NCBI GenBank assembly: GCA_026991005.1
Contig: JALXCH010000464.1
Span: forward strand, 1-13,962
Source: Calditrichia bacterium
Lineage (GTDB): Bacteria > Calditrichota > Calditrichia > RBG-13-44-9
Direction of reading: 5' to 3'
DNA: 13,962 bases
The position numbers and the translations under genes were made by a program. Positions 8,137-13,962 of this stretch are shown here, piece after piece. The notes beneath the pieces are model-generated. The model saw only the letters and a list, made by a program, of their open reading frames with translations, had not been told where the DNA came from and did no database searches. The number at the start of each line of letters is the position of its first letter. The first letter of the stretch is position 1.

Positions 8137-8592
8137 ATGCGCCTATTTTTCATAATCATTACATTTGCTTTAGTGGTGGGAATCGCTTCGTGCACCCACA
8201 GCCATAATTTAAGACATCGGATAGCCCGGGAATCGCCGCAACGTGAGCAACTACGGCGAGATCGAACTGCCATTACCACCAGCAAAGTGTTAGAAGGATA
8301 TGCTTCCTACTACGGAAAAGAATTTCACGGGAAAAAGACCGCCAGCGGTGAAGTGTTCGATATGTACCGGCTTACAGCTGCCCATCGCACTCTTCCGCTG
8401 GGTACCATCTGCCGGGTCACCAATCTGGATAATCATAAATCGGTGATTGTGAAAATCAACGACCGAGGGCCGTTTGTGGAAGATCGGATTCTGGATCTTT
8501 CCTATGGAGCAGCCAGAGCACTGGACGCCATTTCAAAGGGAGTCATCCCTGTTCGGATCGAAATACTTCAATATCCAGAGGAGAAAAAATAG
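8137..8592 (+). CDS. rlpA: RlpA-like septal/peptidoglycan lipoprotein (double-psi beta-barrel)
   Basis: RlpA proteins are outer-membrane lipoproteins, some of which cut peptidoglycan strands lacking stem peptides (lytic transglycosylase). From the ATG at 8137 the product is 151 residues with a clean lipoprotein signal: hydrophobic 3-18 and lipobox 'IASC' with Cys19. I prefer this start to the in-frame ATG at 8095, which would add 14 polar residues before the signal and overlap the previous gene. After a basic spacer, the DPBB domain (about 52-146) carries 'GYASYYGKEFHGKKTASGE', 'LTAAHRTLPLGT' and 'VKINDRGPF'. Glu72, Asp75 and His83 have the same spacing as the residues needed for activity in Pseudomonas RlpA, so it may be catalytic. 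There is no SPOR domain, so it is a minimal form. It begins five bases after the TPR gene's stop; no strong ribosome-binding site is visible, which fits coupled translation. Confidence 0.92.
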   Translation: MRLFFIIITFALVVGIASCTHSHNLRHRIARESPQREQLRRDRTAITTSKVLEGYASYYGKEFHGKKTASGEVFDMYRLTAAHRTLPLGTICRVTNLDNHKSVIVKINDRGPFVEDRILDLSYGAARALDAISKGVIPVRIEILQYPEEKK

Positions 8593-8663
8593 TGGTTAAT
8601 TGCATCTTAACCAAGAGTTCTACTCTGGTACCAAGTGCTTCGGGAATCAAGCACAGAGTACCA
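8593..8663 (+). other. Cluster of overlapping stem-loops after rlpA
   Basis: Three potential hairpins lie just after the rlpA stop. (a) TGGTTAA 8593-8599 pairs with TTAACCA 8607-8613 around a 7-base loop. (b) AGAGT 8614-8618 pairs with ACTCT 8622-8626 around TCT. (c) GTGCTT 8635-8640 pairs with AAGCAC 8649-8654 around CGGGAATC, and this stem can be extended by TACTCT 8621-8626 with AGAGTA 8655-8660, leaving 8627-8634 bulged. Hairpin (b) and the extension of (c) compete for the same bases. No T-tract follows any of them, so they are not standard intrinsic terminators. They could be an mRNA 3' end, a processing site or chance. Confidence 0.4.
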
Positions 8664-8692
8664 CAATTGCGTTTAACGAATTCACAAACCCA

Positions 8693-8722
8693 TTGATTTT
8701 CATAAATTCATTCAATTATATT
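8693..8722 (+). promoter_or_regulatory. Candidate sigma-70-type promoter for trxA
   Basis: A TTGATT box at 8693-8698 and a TATATT box at 8717-8722 are separated by 18 bases. They match the housekeeping consensus at four and five of six positions. Transcription would begin around 8729 and give a leader of about 25 bases carrying GAGGAG (8743-8748), five bases before the trxA ATG. Placement and spacing are good, but promoter preferences of this lineage are unknown to me. Confidence 0.45.
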
Positions 8723-8753
8723 TGCCCGAAACAAACAGAAAAGAGGAGAGAAT

Positions 8754-9077
8754 ATGGCAAAGCCTGTTCATATTTCTGATGCCACATTTGAAGAGGAAGT
8801 GCTCAAAGCGGATGTTCCGGTGATAATCGATTTTTGGGCAATCTGGTGTGGCCCCTGTAAAATGATTGCCCCAATCATGGAAGATATTGCCGAAGAATAT
8901 GATGGCAAAGTTAAAGTGTGTAAGCTGGATGTGGATAAAAATCCCAATGTGGCGGTGAAATACGGGATTCGCAGTATTCCCACTGTGCTCTATTTTAAGA
9001 ACGGAGAAGTTGCCGATCGCATCATCGGAGCCTATCCCAAATCCCATTTTGTGGAACGACTGGAAAAATTGTTATAA
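8754..9077 (+). CDS. trxA: Thioredoxin
   Basis: Thioredoxin is the small cytosolic dithiol carrier that reduces protein disulfides, such as those of ribonucleotide reductase and peroxiredoxins, and is recharged by thioredoxin reductase. The protein is 107 residues, the usual length, with no signal sequence. The active site is 'WCGPC' (residues 31-35), preceded by the buried Asp26 in 'IIDFWA'. The cis-proline is Pro76 in 'RSIPT', and 'YFKNGE' lies in the following strand. An extra Cys56 lies outside the active site. It has a strong Shine-Dalgarno sequence, a plausible promoter and its own terminator, so it is probably a single-gene transcript. Confidence 0.97.
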   Translation: MAKPVHISDATFEEEVLKADVPVIIDFWAIWCGPCKMIAPIMEDIAEEYDGKVKVCKLDVDKNPNVAVKYGIRSIPTVLYFKNGEVADRIIGAYPKSHFVERLEKLL

Positions 9078-9081
9078 CGGA

Positions 9082-9105
9082 CGGGGAGTAAAACTCCCCG
9101 TTTTT
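9082..9105 (+). terminator. Rho-independent terminator of trxA
   Basis: An 8-base perfect GC-rich stem (CGGGGAGT 9082-9089 with ACTCCCCG 9093-9100) encloses an AAA loop and is followed directly by TTTTT (9101-9105). It begins five bases after the trxA stop. This is the clearest terminator in the window and separates trxA from engB. Confidence 0.93.
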
Positions 9106-9146
9106 CATATAGAGAAACAGTCCATATTAAACCAGGCCGATTCTAA

Positions 9147-9740
9147 ATGCTTAAAATCAAAGAGGTACAATTTGTTAAAAGCATTGTGCTTTTAAAAGAT
9201 AAGCCCCGGCCTTTTTACCCGGAATTTGCTTTTGCAGGGCGGTCGAATGTAGGTAAATCTTCTTTAATCAATGCTCTTCTGAACCGTAAAAATATTGCCC
9301 GAGTGAGTAAACAGCCTGGAAAAACCCGGTCAATTAATTATTTCTTGATAAACCGAAATTTTTACCTGGTGGATTTACCCGGATACGGTTTTGCGCGGGT
9401 TTCGGCCAGCGAAAAAAAATCCTGGCAAACCATGATCGAAAGCTATTTACTGCACAGCCAGGAATTGAAAGAGTTGTTTGTATTAATTGATGCCGTTGTT
9501 GGTCCCCAGAAGAACGATCTTCAACTTATCGATTGGCTCCGATATCAGGGAATTCACTTCCGGGTAATTGCCACCAAAACGGATAAACTCAGCCGATCTC
9601 AGCTTCAAACCCAGCTTTTACGGATGGGTAAGATGCTGGAACTTCCGGAATCCGAACCGATTATCCCGTTTTCGGCTACCCGGCGTATAGGACGGGGAGA
9701 TTTACTGGCAACTATCGATCGTTTATTGAAATCAGCTTAA
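9147..9740 (+). CDS. engB: Ribosome biogenesis GTP-binding protein EngB/YsxC
   Basis: EngB (YihA, YsxC) is a TRAFAC-class GTPase needed for late assembly of the large ribosomal subunit and usually essential. The 197-residue length is normal. The GTPase motifs are all present: G1 'GRSNVGKSS' (31-39), the switch I threonine Thr60 in 'PGKTRSINYF', G3 'DLPGYGFA' (76-83), G4 'TKTDKL' (143-148), and G5 'SATRR' (176-180). Family hallmarks include the N-terminal 'PEFAFAGRSNVGKSS' arrangement and the 'KNDLQLIDWL' segment (122-131). The ribosome-binding site before the ATG is weak (AGG at 9134-9136). The gene lies 41 bases after the trxA terminator, so it must have its own promoter, which I could not fix with confidence. 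Confidence 0.96.
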   Translation: MLKIKEVQFVKSIVLLKDKPRPFYPEFAFAGRSNVGKSSLINALLNRKNIARVSKQPGKTRSINYFLINRNFYLVDLPGYGFARVSASEKKSWQTMIESYLLHSQELKELFVLIDAVVGPQKNDLQLIDWLRYQGIHFRVIATKTDKLSRSQLQTQLLRMGKMLELPESEPIIPFSATRRIGRGDLLATIDRLLKSA

Positions 9741-9762
9741 AAGGATAAAAAAACCGCTCCAG

Positions 9763-9787
9763 CCCGGAAATATTCATAATTCCTGGG
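9763..9787 (+). other. Imperfect hairpin downstream of engB
   Basis: CCCGGAA (9763-9769) can pair with TTCCTGGG (9780-9787) with one bulged base around a 10-base AT-rich loop. No T-run follows; the bases after it are A-rich. It may stabilise the engB transcript end or act as a poor terminator. Confidence 0.3.
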
Positions 9788-9822
9788 AAATAATAAGATA
9801 AAAATAGAATAATATTAACATC

Positions 9823-9851
9823 TTGCTTTTAAAAGAAGGGTTTCACATATT
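9823..9851 (+). promoter_or_regulatory. Candidate promoter for the phosphoglycerate dehydrogenase gene
   Basis: TTGCTT (9823-9828) and CATATT (9846-9851) are 17 bases apart, with an AT-rich stretch just upstream that could act as an UP-like element. The boxes match consensus only partly. The ATG at 9889 is preceded by GAGGT six bases upstream. Confidence 0.3.
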
Positions 9852-9888
9852 TCGCCAGAACGAACAAAGTAAACAGTGAGGTAACGCA

Positions 9889-10836
9889 ATGAAGATATTA
9901 ATTAGCGACAAAACGTCGCCCAAATGTGCCGAAATTTTGCGGGAAGCGGGGCACGAAGTGGATGAGAAATTTGGTATTTCCCATGAGGAACTGGTGCAGA
10001 TTATCGGGAATTACGATGGGCTGATTGTCCGCAGCGCCACGAAGGTAACCCGGGACGTACTGGATGCCGCTAAAAATCTAAAGGTCATTGGTCGCGCAGG
10101 TACCGGTGTGGATAATATTGATGTGAAAGCTGCTGCCGAGAAGGGAATTGTGGTAATGAACACCCCGGGCGCCAACACCAATGCTGTGGTGGAATTGACC
10201 CTTTCCTATTTGTTTGCACTAAGCCGACATCTCTACCAGGCATCCCATTCCATGAAGGAAGGGAAATGGGAGAAAAAGAAACTTACCGGTCGCGAAGTCC
10301 AGGGGAAACTTTTAGGTGTGATTGGCTATGGAAAGATAGGTCGAGAAGTGGCAATTAAATCCCGTTGCCTGGGAATGGATGTGATTTGTTATGATCCGTA
10401 TGTTGGCCGTGACCTTATTGATCAATTCGGGGTGCGTCTGGTCGCAGATCTGGATGAATTGTTGACCACAGCCGATTATATTACCATTCATGTTCCCAAA
10501 ACTCCGGAAACCACAAATTACATTCGCAAAGAACATTTTCAGAAAATGAAAAAAGGCGTGTATTTTATAAACTGCGCCCGGGGCGGAATAGTCAACGAAA
10601 AAGATTTACTCTGGGCGCTAAATGAAGGAATTATTGCCGGTGCGGGCATTGATGTGTATGAGCAGGAACCTCCGGAAGATTTAAGCCTGGTACAACATCC
10701 CAATGTTATTTGTACTCCGCATCTGGGAGCTTCTACATTCGAGGCACAGGAGAATGTGGGAGTTCAAATTGCCCGCCAATTTGTGGACATGTTTGCTGGG
10801 AGAGGGATTCGCAATCAGGTAAAACCTAAGAATTAG
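9889..10836 (+). CDS. serA: D-3-phosphoglycerate dehydrogenase, short form without ACT domain
   Basis: This NAD-dependent D-2-hydroxyacid dehydrogenase probably oxidises 3-phosphoglycerate, the first step of serine synthesis. The 315 residues comprise the substrate-binding parts (1-98 and about 285-315) flanking a Rossmann domain. The nucleotide motif is G146-x-G148-x-x-G151, with Asp169 in 'CYDPY' binding the adenosine ribose. '[12 protein letters not shown]' (68-79) is the substrate-binding loop typical of SerA. The catalytic set is Arg231 ('CARGG'), Glu260 ('EQEPP') and His278 ('TPHLGAS'). The protein stops at 'RNQVKPKN', where longer SerA forms continue into intervening and ACT domains, so serine feedback through ACT is not expected. 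It has its own terminator. A different hydroxyacid substrate cannot be excluded; the nearby B6 genes make erythronate 4-phosphate a conceivable but unlikely choice, since PdxST does not need it. Confidence 0.9.
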   Translation: MKILISDKTSPKCAEILREAGHEVDEKFGISHEELVQIIGNYDGLIVRSATKVTRDVLDAAKNLKVIGRAGTGVDNIDVKAAAEKGIVVMNTPGANTNAVVELTLSYLFALSRHLYQASHSMKEGKWEKKKLTGREVQGKLLGVIGYGKIGREVAIKSRCLGMDVICYDPYVGRDLIDQFGVRLVADLDELLTTADYITIHVPKTPETTNYIRKEHFQKMKKGVYFINCARGGIVNEKDLLWALNEGIIAGAGIDVYEQEPPEDLSLVQHPNVICTPHLGASTFEAQENVGVQIARQFVDMFAGRGIRNQVKPKN

Positions 10837-10864
10837 AGAACTGGAAATATAAAATTTTTACCGG

Positions 10865-10890
10865 GCCCTGCCGCCGTGCAGGGCTTTTTT
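10865..10890 (+). terminator. Rho-independent terminator of serA
   Basis: A 7-base stem (GCCCTGC 10865-10871 with GCAGGGC 10878-10884) and a CGCCGT loop are followed by TTTTTT (10885-10890). It lies 28 bases after the serA stop and separates serA from the pdxST operon. Confidence 0.92.
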
Positions 10891-10919
10891 ATCTCTGCAA
10901 TGTGTAAAATTATATATAC

Positions 10920-10948
10920 TTGCATTCTTTGTTCCGTGAAAATAAATT
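10920..10948 (+). promoter_or_regulatory. Candidate promoter for pdxST
   Basis: TTGCAT (10920-10925) and TAAATT (10943-10948) are 17 bases apart, directly after the serA terminator and 28 bases before the pdxS ATG. The match is only partial (three and four of six positions), but a promoter must exist in this short gap because of the terminator upstream. Confidence 0.3.
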
Positions 10949-10976
10949 TGGGCGCAATCAGTAAGAAAGGGGTTTT

Positions 10977-11867
10977 ATGATGATATGGGAAGATAAAAAT
11001 TTTAAACTGAAAGTGGGACTGGCCGAGATGTTGAAAGGTGGGGTCATCATGGATGTGACCAATGCCGAACAGGCTAAAATTGCTGAAGATGCCGGAGCGG
11101 TTGCCGTAATGGCACTGGAGAGAATCCCGGCGGATATTCGCGCTCAGGGTGGTGTGGCGCGAATGAGCGATCCTAAATTAATCAAAGAAATTCAAGAAGC
11201 TGTTTCCATTCCTGTTATGGCGAAAGTGCGGATCGGGCATTTTGCCGAAGCTCAGATTCTGGAAGCCATTGGCGTGGATTTCATTGACGAAAGCGAAGTT
11301 CTAACTCCTGCCGATCTGGAATATCATATCAATAAGCACCAATTTAAAGTACCTTTTGTGTGTGGTTGCCGGGATATTGGGGAAGCACTGCGACGTATCG
11401 CCGAGGGCGCAGCCATGTTACGCACCAAGGGAGAAGCCGGAACCGGCAATGTGGTGGAAGCGGTAAAGCACATGCGGCGCATCCAGCGCGAAATTAAGCA
11501 TATTACCACCCTGGGAGATGAGGAATTGGTGGGGTATGCCAAAACCATCGGAGCACCGGTGGATCTGGTTCAGTATGTGCGGGACCATGGGAAACTTCCG
11601 GTACCCAATTTTGCCGCCGGTGGTATTGCCACACCTGCGGACGCTTCTCTCATGATGCAATTGGGTGCGGAATCTATTTTTGTGGGTAGCGGGATTTTCA
11701 AATCCGAAGATCCGGCTAAACGTGCCCGGGCGATTGTGATTGCCACAACTCACTACATGGATTTCGACACGGTGGCTCGCGTATCCGAAGGATTGCGGGA
11801 ACCCATGCGGGGAATCGATATTAATGAAATTCCGGAAGAACAATTGCTGCAAAATCGAGGCTGGTAG
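10977..11867 (+). CDS. pdxS: Pyridoxal 5'-phosphate synthase lyase subunit PdxS
   Basis: PdxS makes pyridoxal 5'-phosphate from ribose 5-phosphate, glyceraldehyde 3-phosphate and ammonia supplied by PdxT; twelve subunits form a double ring with PdxT docked outside. The 296-residue TIM barrel is nearly standard in length. The expected active-site residues are Asp26 ('IMDVTN'), Lys83 ('VMAKVRIGH', Schiff base to the ribose phosphate) and Lys151 ('[10 protein letters not shown]'). 'GGVARMSDP' (58-66) and '[12 protein letters not shown]' (phosphate-binding part) are hallmark motifs. AAGAAAGGGG (10963-10972) precedes two adjacent ATGs at 10977 and 10980; either could be used. The pdxT gene begins three bases after the stop, so the two subunits are made together. 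Confidence 0.98.
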   Translation: MMIWEDKNFKLKVGLAEMLKGGVIMDVTNAEQAKIAEDAGAVAVMALERIPADIRAQGGVARMSDPKLIKEIQEAVSIPVMAKVRIGHFAEAQILEAIGVDFIDESEVLTPADLEYHINKHQFKVPFVCGCRDIGEALRRIAEGAAMLRTKGEAGTGNVVEAVKHMRRIQREIKHITTLGDEELVGYAKTIGAPVDLVQYVRDHGKLPVPNFAAGGIATPADASLMMQLGAESIFVGSGIFKSEDPAKRARAIVIATTHYMDFDTVARVSEGLREPMRGIDINEIPEEQLLQNRGW

Positions 11868-11870
11868 TTT

Positions 11871-12449
11871 ATGAAAATAGGTGTTCTGGCGGTTCAGGGC
11901 GATTTTGAACTTCACAAAAAAACTTTGCGCAAATTGGATGTAGAAGTTGCGGAGATTCGTACACCGAAACAATTAGCAACCTGCCACGGACTAATCATCC
12001 CGGGAGGGGAGTCCACTACATTTGTTAAATTGCTTAAAGAAAACGGGTTGTTCCAGGCACTCCGTCAGTTTGGTCAAGAAAAAACTATTATGGGAACCTG
12101 TGCCGGGTTAATTACCCTGGCCAGCGATGTGGAAAACAATGGTTTCGAGACCCTGCAGTTGATTCAACTGCGAGTACGACGCAATGCTTATGGCCGGCAG
12201 ATTGATTCTTTTATTGATACCGTGGAGCTGGAATTATCTGGCAAACGTTTTTCTTTTGAAGGGGTGTTTATTCGAGCTCCTAAAATTGTGGCTTTAGGGG
12301 AGGGGACTCGCGCTCTGGGGTACCATGGCCAGGAGGTAGTCATGGCCGAGAATGAACATATTCTGGTGGCGACTTTCCATCCGGAGTTAACAGAAGATTT
12401 AAGAGTCCACCAATATTTTTTGCAAAAGGTGGAAGCCAATTTAAAATAG
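11871..12449 (+). CDS. pdxT: Pyridoxal 5'-phosphate synthase glutaminase subunit PdxT
   Basis: PdxT hydrolyses glutamine and channels ammonia to PdxS. The 192-residue class I glutamine amidotransferase has its catalytic triad: Cys77 in 'GTCAGL', and His170 and Glu172 in 'FHPEL'. The oxyanion and substrate-binding motifs are 'PGGEST' (44-49) and 'VRRNAYGRQ' (102-110), and 'FIRAP' (133-137) is also family-typical. The N-terminal 'KIGVLAVQGDF' is the segment that contacts PdxS. Three bases separate it from pdxS, with GAGG in the end of pdxS serving as a ribosome-binding site. No PdxR-type regulator gene is nearby. Confidence 0.97.
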   Translation: MKIGVLAVQGDFELHKKTLRKLDVEVAEIRTPKQLATCHGLIIPGGESTTFVKLLKENGLFQALRQFGQEKTIMGTCAGLITLASDVENNGFETLQLIQLRVRRNAYGRQIDSFIDTVELELSGKRFSFEGVFIRAPKIVALGEGTRALGYHGQEVVMAENEHILVATFHPELTEDLRVHQYFLQKVEANLK

Positions 12450-12697
12450 AAGATTTTTGGTCATATCATCATATCAACATATGTTGATATATTGTATTTT
12501 GAAATTTTGATTGTTATTTCCCGTATTTAATTAAAATCAGGAAAGAATTAACCATTGCTTATCTCCACATTTTTTGATTTCTCATAAGAATTACAATACG
12601 TATCAATTTATTGCTTTATTAATTCATACCCCGGCTTAAAGAATTCCCGCATTATGTCGATTTAAAATATTATAATAAAAGTAAGAAGGAAAGGGTT
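12450..12697 (+). other. AT-rich intergenic region with a 20-base palindrome and a TATAAT box
   Basis: This 248-base gap holds no supportable gene. At its left end is the perfect palindrome at 12471-12490. At its right end, TATAAT (12671-12676) matches the -10 consensus exactly, but no good -35 box is visible at 16-18 bases upstream, and the implied leader would be only about 15 bases long. A purine-rich ribosome-binding site (AAGGAAAGGG, 12686-12695) follows, just before the GTG start of the next gene. Confidence 0.45.
12471..12490. promoter_or_regulatory. Perfect 20-base palindrome ATATCAACATATGTTGATAT
   Basis: The two 10-base halves are exact reverse complements, 21 bases after the pdxT stop. 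As DNA it resembles a dimeric regulator operator. As RNA it gives a 7-base AT-rich stem with a CATATG loop, followed by ATTGTATTTT, which would be a weak terminator. A partial copy of its left half ('catatcatcatatca') lies directly upstream. Confidence 0.45.
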
Positions 12698-13819
12698 GTG
12701 GCATTTCCTAATATACTCATTCTTGAACCAGATATTGCATTTGCTCAAAAGCTTCAGAAAAAATTGCGAGAGTTGGATTATCTTGCTATTCTGAAAACGG
12801 CAATACAGGATCCGGAAGAATTGTTAAAATTGTCGGCTCCCATCCATACGGTTGTACTTAATGTGGAATTGCAAGAACTGGAAGGGTTTACGGTTTATTC
12901 TTTTTTAAAAGAAAAAAAAGAGTTTAAAGAAAGCACGTTTGTTTTTCTCGCAGATAATCATAATATTTATATTTTGTTGCGAGAAATGCCGCTAGAGCGA
13001 GCCATTGTTCTGGAAAAATCCCTGCCATTTGAGCAATTAATGCAAAAAATCATCAACTTTATTCCAATTCCTACCAATTACCATTCAGAACACAATTATT
13101 TCAGAGAGGTGATGGGGGAGTTGGCAGAGCTTTCGCTCAATGAATTGCTGGATTACTGTCGTCTTACGTTATTTACAGGTTATTTAACGCTTTCCAATCT
13201 CTCGCAATCGGCTAAAATTATTCTGGAAAGGGGAGAGATTCAGGAAGTTCAATTTCAACATTTACCACAATTTGAAGCTCTGGATATTTTAAAAAGCTGG
13301 AAAACCGGGCATTTTGTACTTGAACGGAAACAGATGTCCGTTGCTGAAATCAAAGAGGTATTATCCGAGAAGTTTTCAGGTTCCCGTTATCACATTGAAT
13401 TAAGTGATTTATTTACCGATGTATTTCATTTTTTATATCAATATTTATCCCTGCAGCTTACAGTGTTTGAACTGAATTCGATTCTGGAAAAACATATTCG
13501 GGTTTTTAACGAAAATAGTTCTTTGAAAATCTTTTTTGATCCATTAACAGAAGATGTTTTTTCCATCGAAGGCGTAGTTTTACTAAAGAACGTCCCTGAA
13601 TTAGTGGAATTACTTTCGGATATTTTCCAGGAAGCTCGTAAAATTTCTTCTGAGATAGATCTTCAGGATTATTTTGATTACTTACAGGAGATTAAACCGT
13701 ATCTGGACGAAATTAATTTCTTTGATTTGTTAAGAGAATTTTCAACGAATGTGCATCCAGCCAAAACGCCATCTTCAGGCGAAACTGTTTTTTCTTCGCA
13801 TATAGAAAAAGTTGCCTGA
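12698..13819 (+). CDS. Degenerate receiver-DUF4388 (PatA-like) signalling protein
   Basis: The 373-residue protein starts at GTG with a strong purine-rich ribosome-binding site, and the first strand of a receiver fold ('NILILEPD') begins at once. Residues 1-122 look like a response-regulator receiver: the acidic pair is Glu10/Asp12 and the conserved lysine is probably Lys107 in 'EKSLPF'. However, the phospho-acceptor position is Asn55 ('VVLNVEL') and the switch Thr/Ser is Ala85, so phosphorylation is unlikely. Residues about 138-211 match DUF4388: 'GELAELSLNELLDYCRL', 'TGYLTL', 'ILERGEIQEVQF' and 'GHFVLER'. The remainder (212-373) is mainly helical, rich in Leu, Phe, Glu and Asp, and unassigned. 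No DNA-binding or enzymatic output domain is visible, so it is probably a protein-interaction adaptor. The gene is more AT-rich than its neighbours. Nothing here links it to pdxST. Confidence 0.8.
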   Translation: MAFPNILILEPDIAFAQKLQKKLRELDYLAILKTAIQDPEELLKLSAPIHTVVLNVELQELEGFTVYSFLKEKKEFKESTFVFLADNHNIYILLREMPLERAIVLEKSLPFEQLMQKIINFIPIPTNYHSEHNYFREVMGELAELSLNELLDYCRLTLFTGYLTLSNLSQSAKIILERGEIQEVQFQHLPQFEALDILKSWKTGHFVLERKQMSVAEIKEVLSEKFSGSRYHIELSDLFTDVFHFLYQYLSLQLTVFELNSILEKHIRVFNENSSLKIFFDPLTEDVFSIEGVVLLKNVPELVELLSDIFQEARKISSEIDLQDYFDYLQEIKPYLDEINFFDLLREFSTNVHPAKTPSSGETVFSSHIEKVA

Positions 13820-13962
13820 ATTGTGGAAATGAAATACACTAATGGGATGGGGTAAAAAGCTGCGAATATAAGTTTACATAATATATATTATATTAATAAA
13901 TGATTTAAATAAATTAATTTATACTTTTACCAGTTTGATTTCCTGAATAGTTATTCTTATAT
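13820..13962. other. AT-rich non-coding right end
   Basis: I see no supportable gene, and no stem followed by T's that would terminate the upstream gene. The 14-base AT palindrome ATAATATATATTAT (13878-13891) is likely a by-product of composition. The stretch may be the promoter region of a gene beyond the window. Confidence 0.4.

Noticed and set aside
8593..8753. tRNA or known riboswitch in the hairpin-rich gap
   Set aside because: No cloverleaf, T-loop sequence or known aptamer core could be fitted.
9763..9787. Terminator for engB
   Set aside because: The stem is imperfect and followed by A's rather than T's, so I list it only as a hairpin.
11418..11972. 184-codon open frame on the minus strand
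   Set aside because: It spans the pdxS-pdxT junction opposite two certain genes and resembles no family.
13878..13891. 14-base AT palindrome as an operator
   Set aside because: It is made of alternating A and T in a very AT-rich stretch, where such palindromes arise readily.
1..13962. Mobile element, phage, toxin-antitoxin or defence system
   Set aside because: No transposase, integrase, terminal repeats, CRISPR repeats or recognisable defence domains occur; the gene content is of housekeeping and envelope type.

Overview
The window reads as bacterial chromosome with ordinary housekeeping content. Every gene is on the + strand, and gaps are short (none above about 250 bases). GC content looks to be in the mid-40s per cent by eye, lower at the right end. 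The best taxonomic clue is the 862-residue secreted propeller protein at 2368-4956. It ends in a 'NYPNPFN' type A (type IX secretion-like) C-terminal domain, typical of the Fibrobacterota-Chlorobiota-Bacteroidota superphylum and relatives such as Calditrichota, Ignavibacteriota and KSB1. With the DXP-independent PdxST pathway and a TPR lipoprotein whose mature N-terminus is of the 'CAYYN..FNAKK' kind, a Calditrichota-like organism is my best guess. That is inference, not proof.

Layout. 1-455: 3' part of recR. 551-2167: a rhomboid intramembrane protease followed by an SDH-type (Clp-fold) membrane-anchored serine protease. 2368-4956: a two-propeller Asp-box exoprotein with a sorting domain. 5133-8592: a likely operon of a class III sirtuin, a large TPR lipoprotein and an RlpA-like lipoprotein, with gaps of 17 and 5 bases. 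8593-8753: a hairpin-rich gap with a candidate promoter. 8754-9077: thioredoxin with a strong intrinsic terminator. 9147-9740: the ribosome-assembly GTPase EngB (YsxC). 9889-10836: a short D-3-phosphoglycerate dehydrogenase with its own terminator. 10977-12449: pdxS-pdxT, 3 bases apart, encoding pyridoxal 5'-phosphate synthase. 12698-13819: a GTG-started protein with a degenerate receiver domain, a DUF4388 domain and an unassigned C-terminal helical region. The last 143 bases are AT-rich and hold no gene I can support.

How the genes fit together. The left half is weighted to the cell envelope: two membrane proteases, an exported propeller protein, a TPR lipoprotein that could belong to an envelope machine, and a peptidoglycan-active RlpA. 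The right half is cytosolic: redox, ribosome assembly, serine and vitamin B6 synthesis, and a probable signalling adaptor. I found no mobile element, CRISPR array, rRNA or tRNA, and no clear evidence of a new multi-gene system. The items most worth following are the possible type IX-linked role of the TPR lipoprotein, the phosphorylation-dead receiver-DUF4388 protein, the rhomboid/SDH protease pair, and the mutually exclusive hairpins downstream of rlpA.
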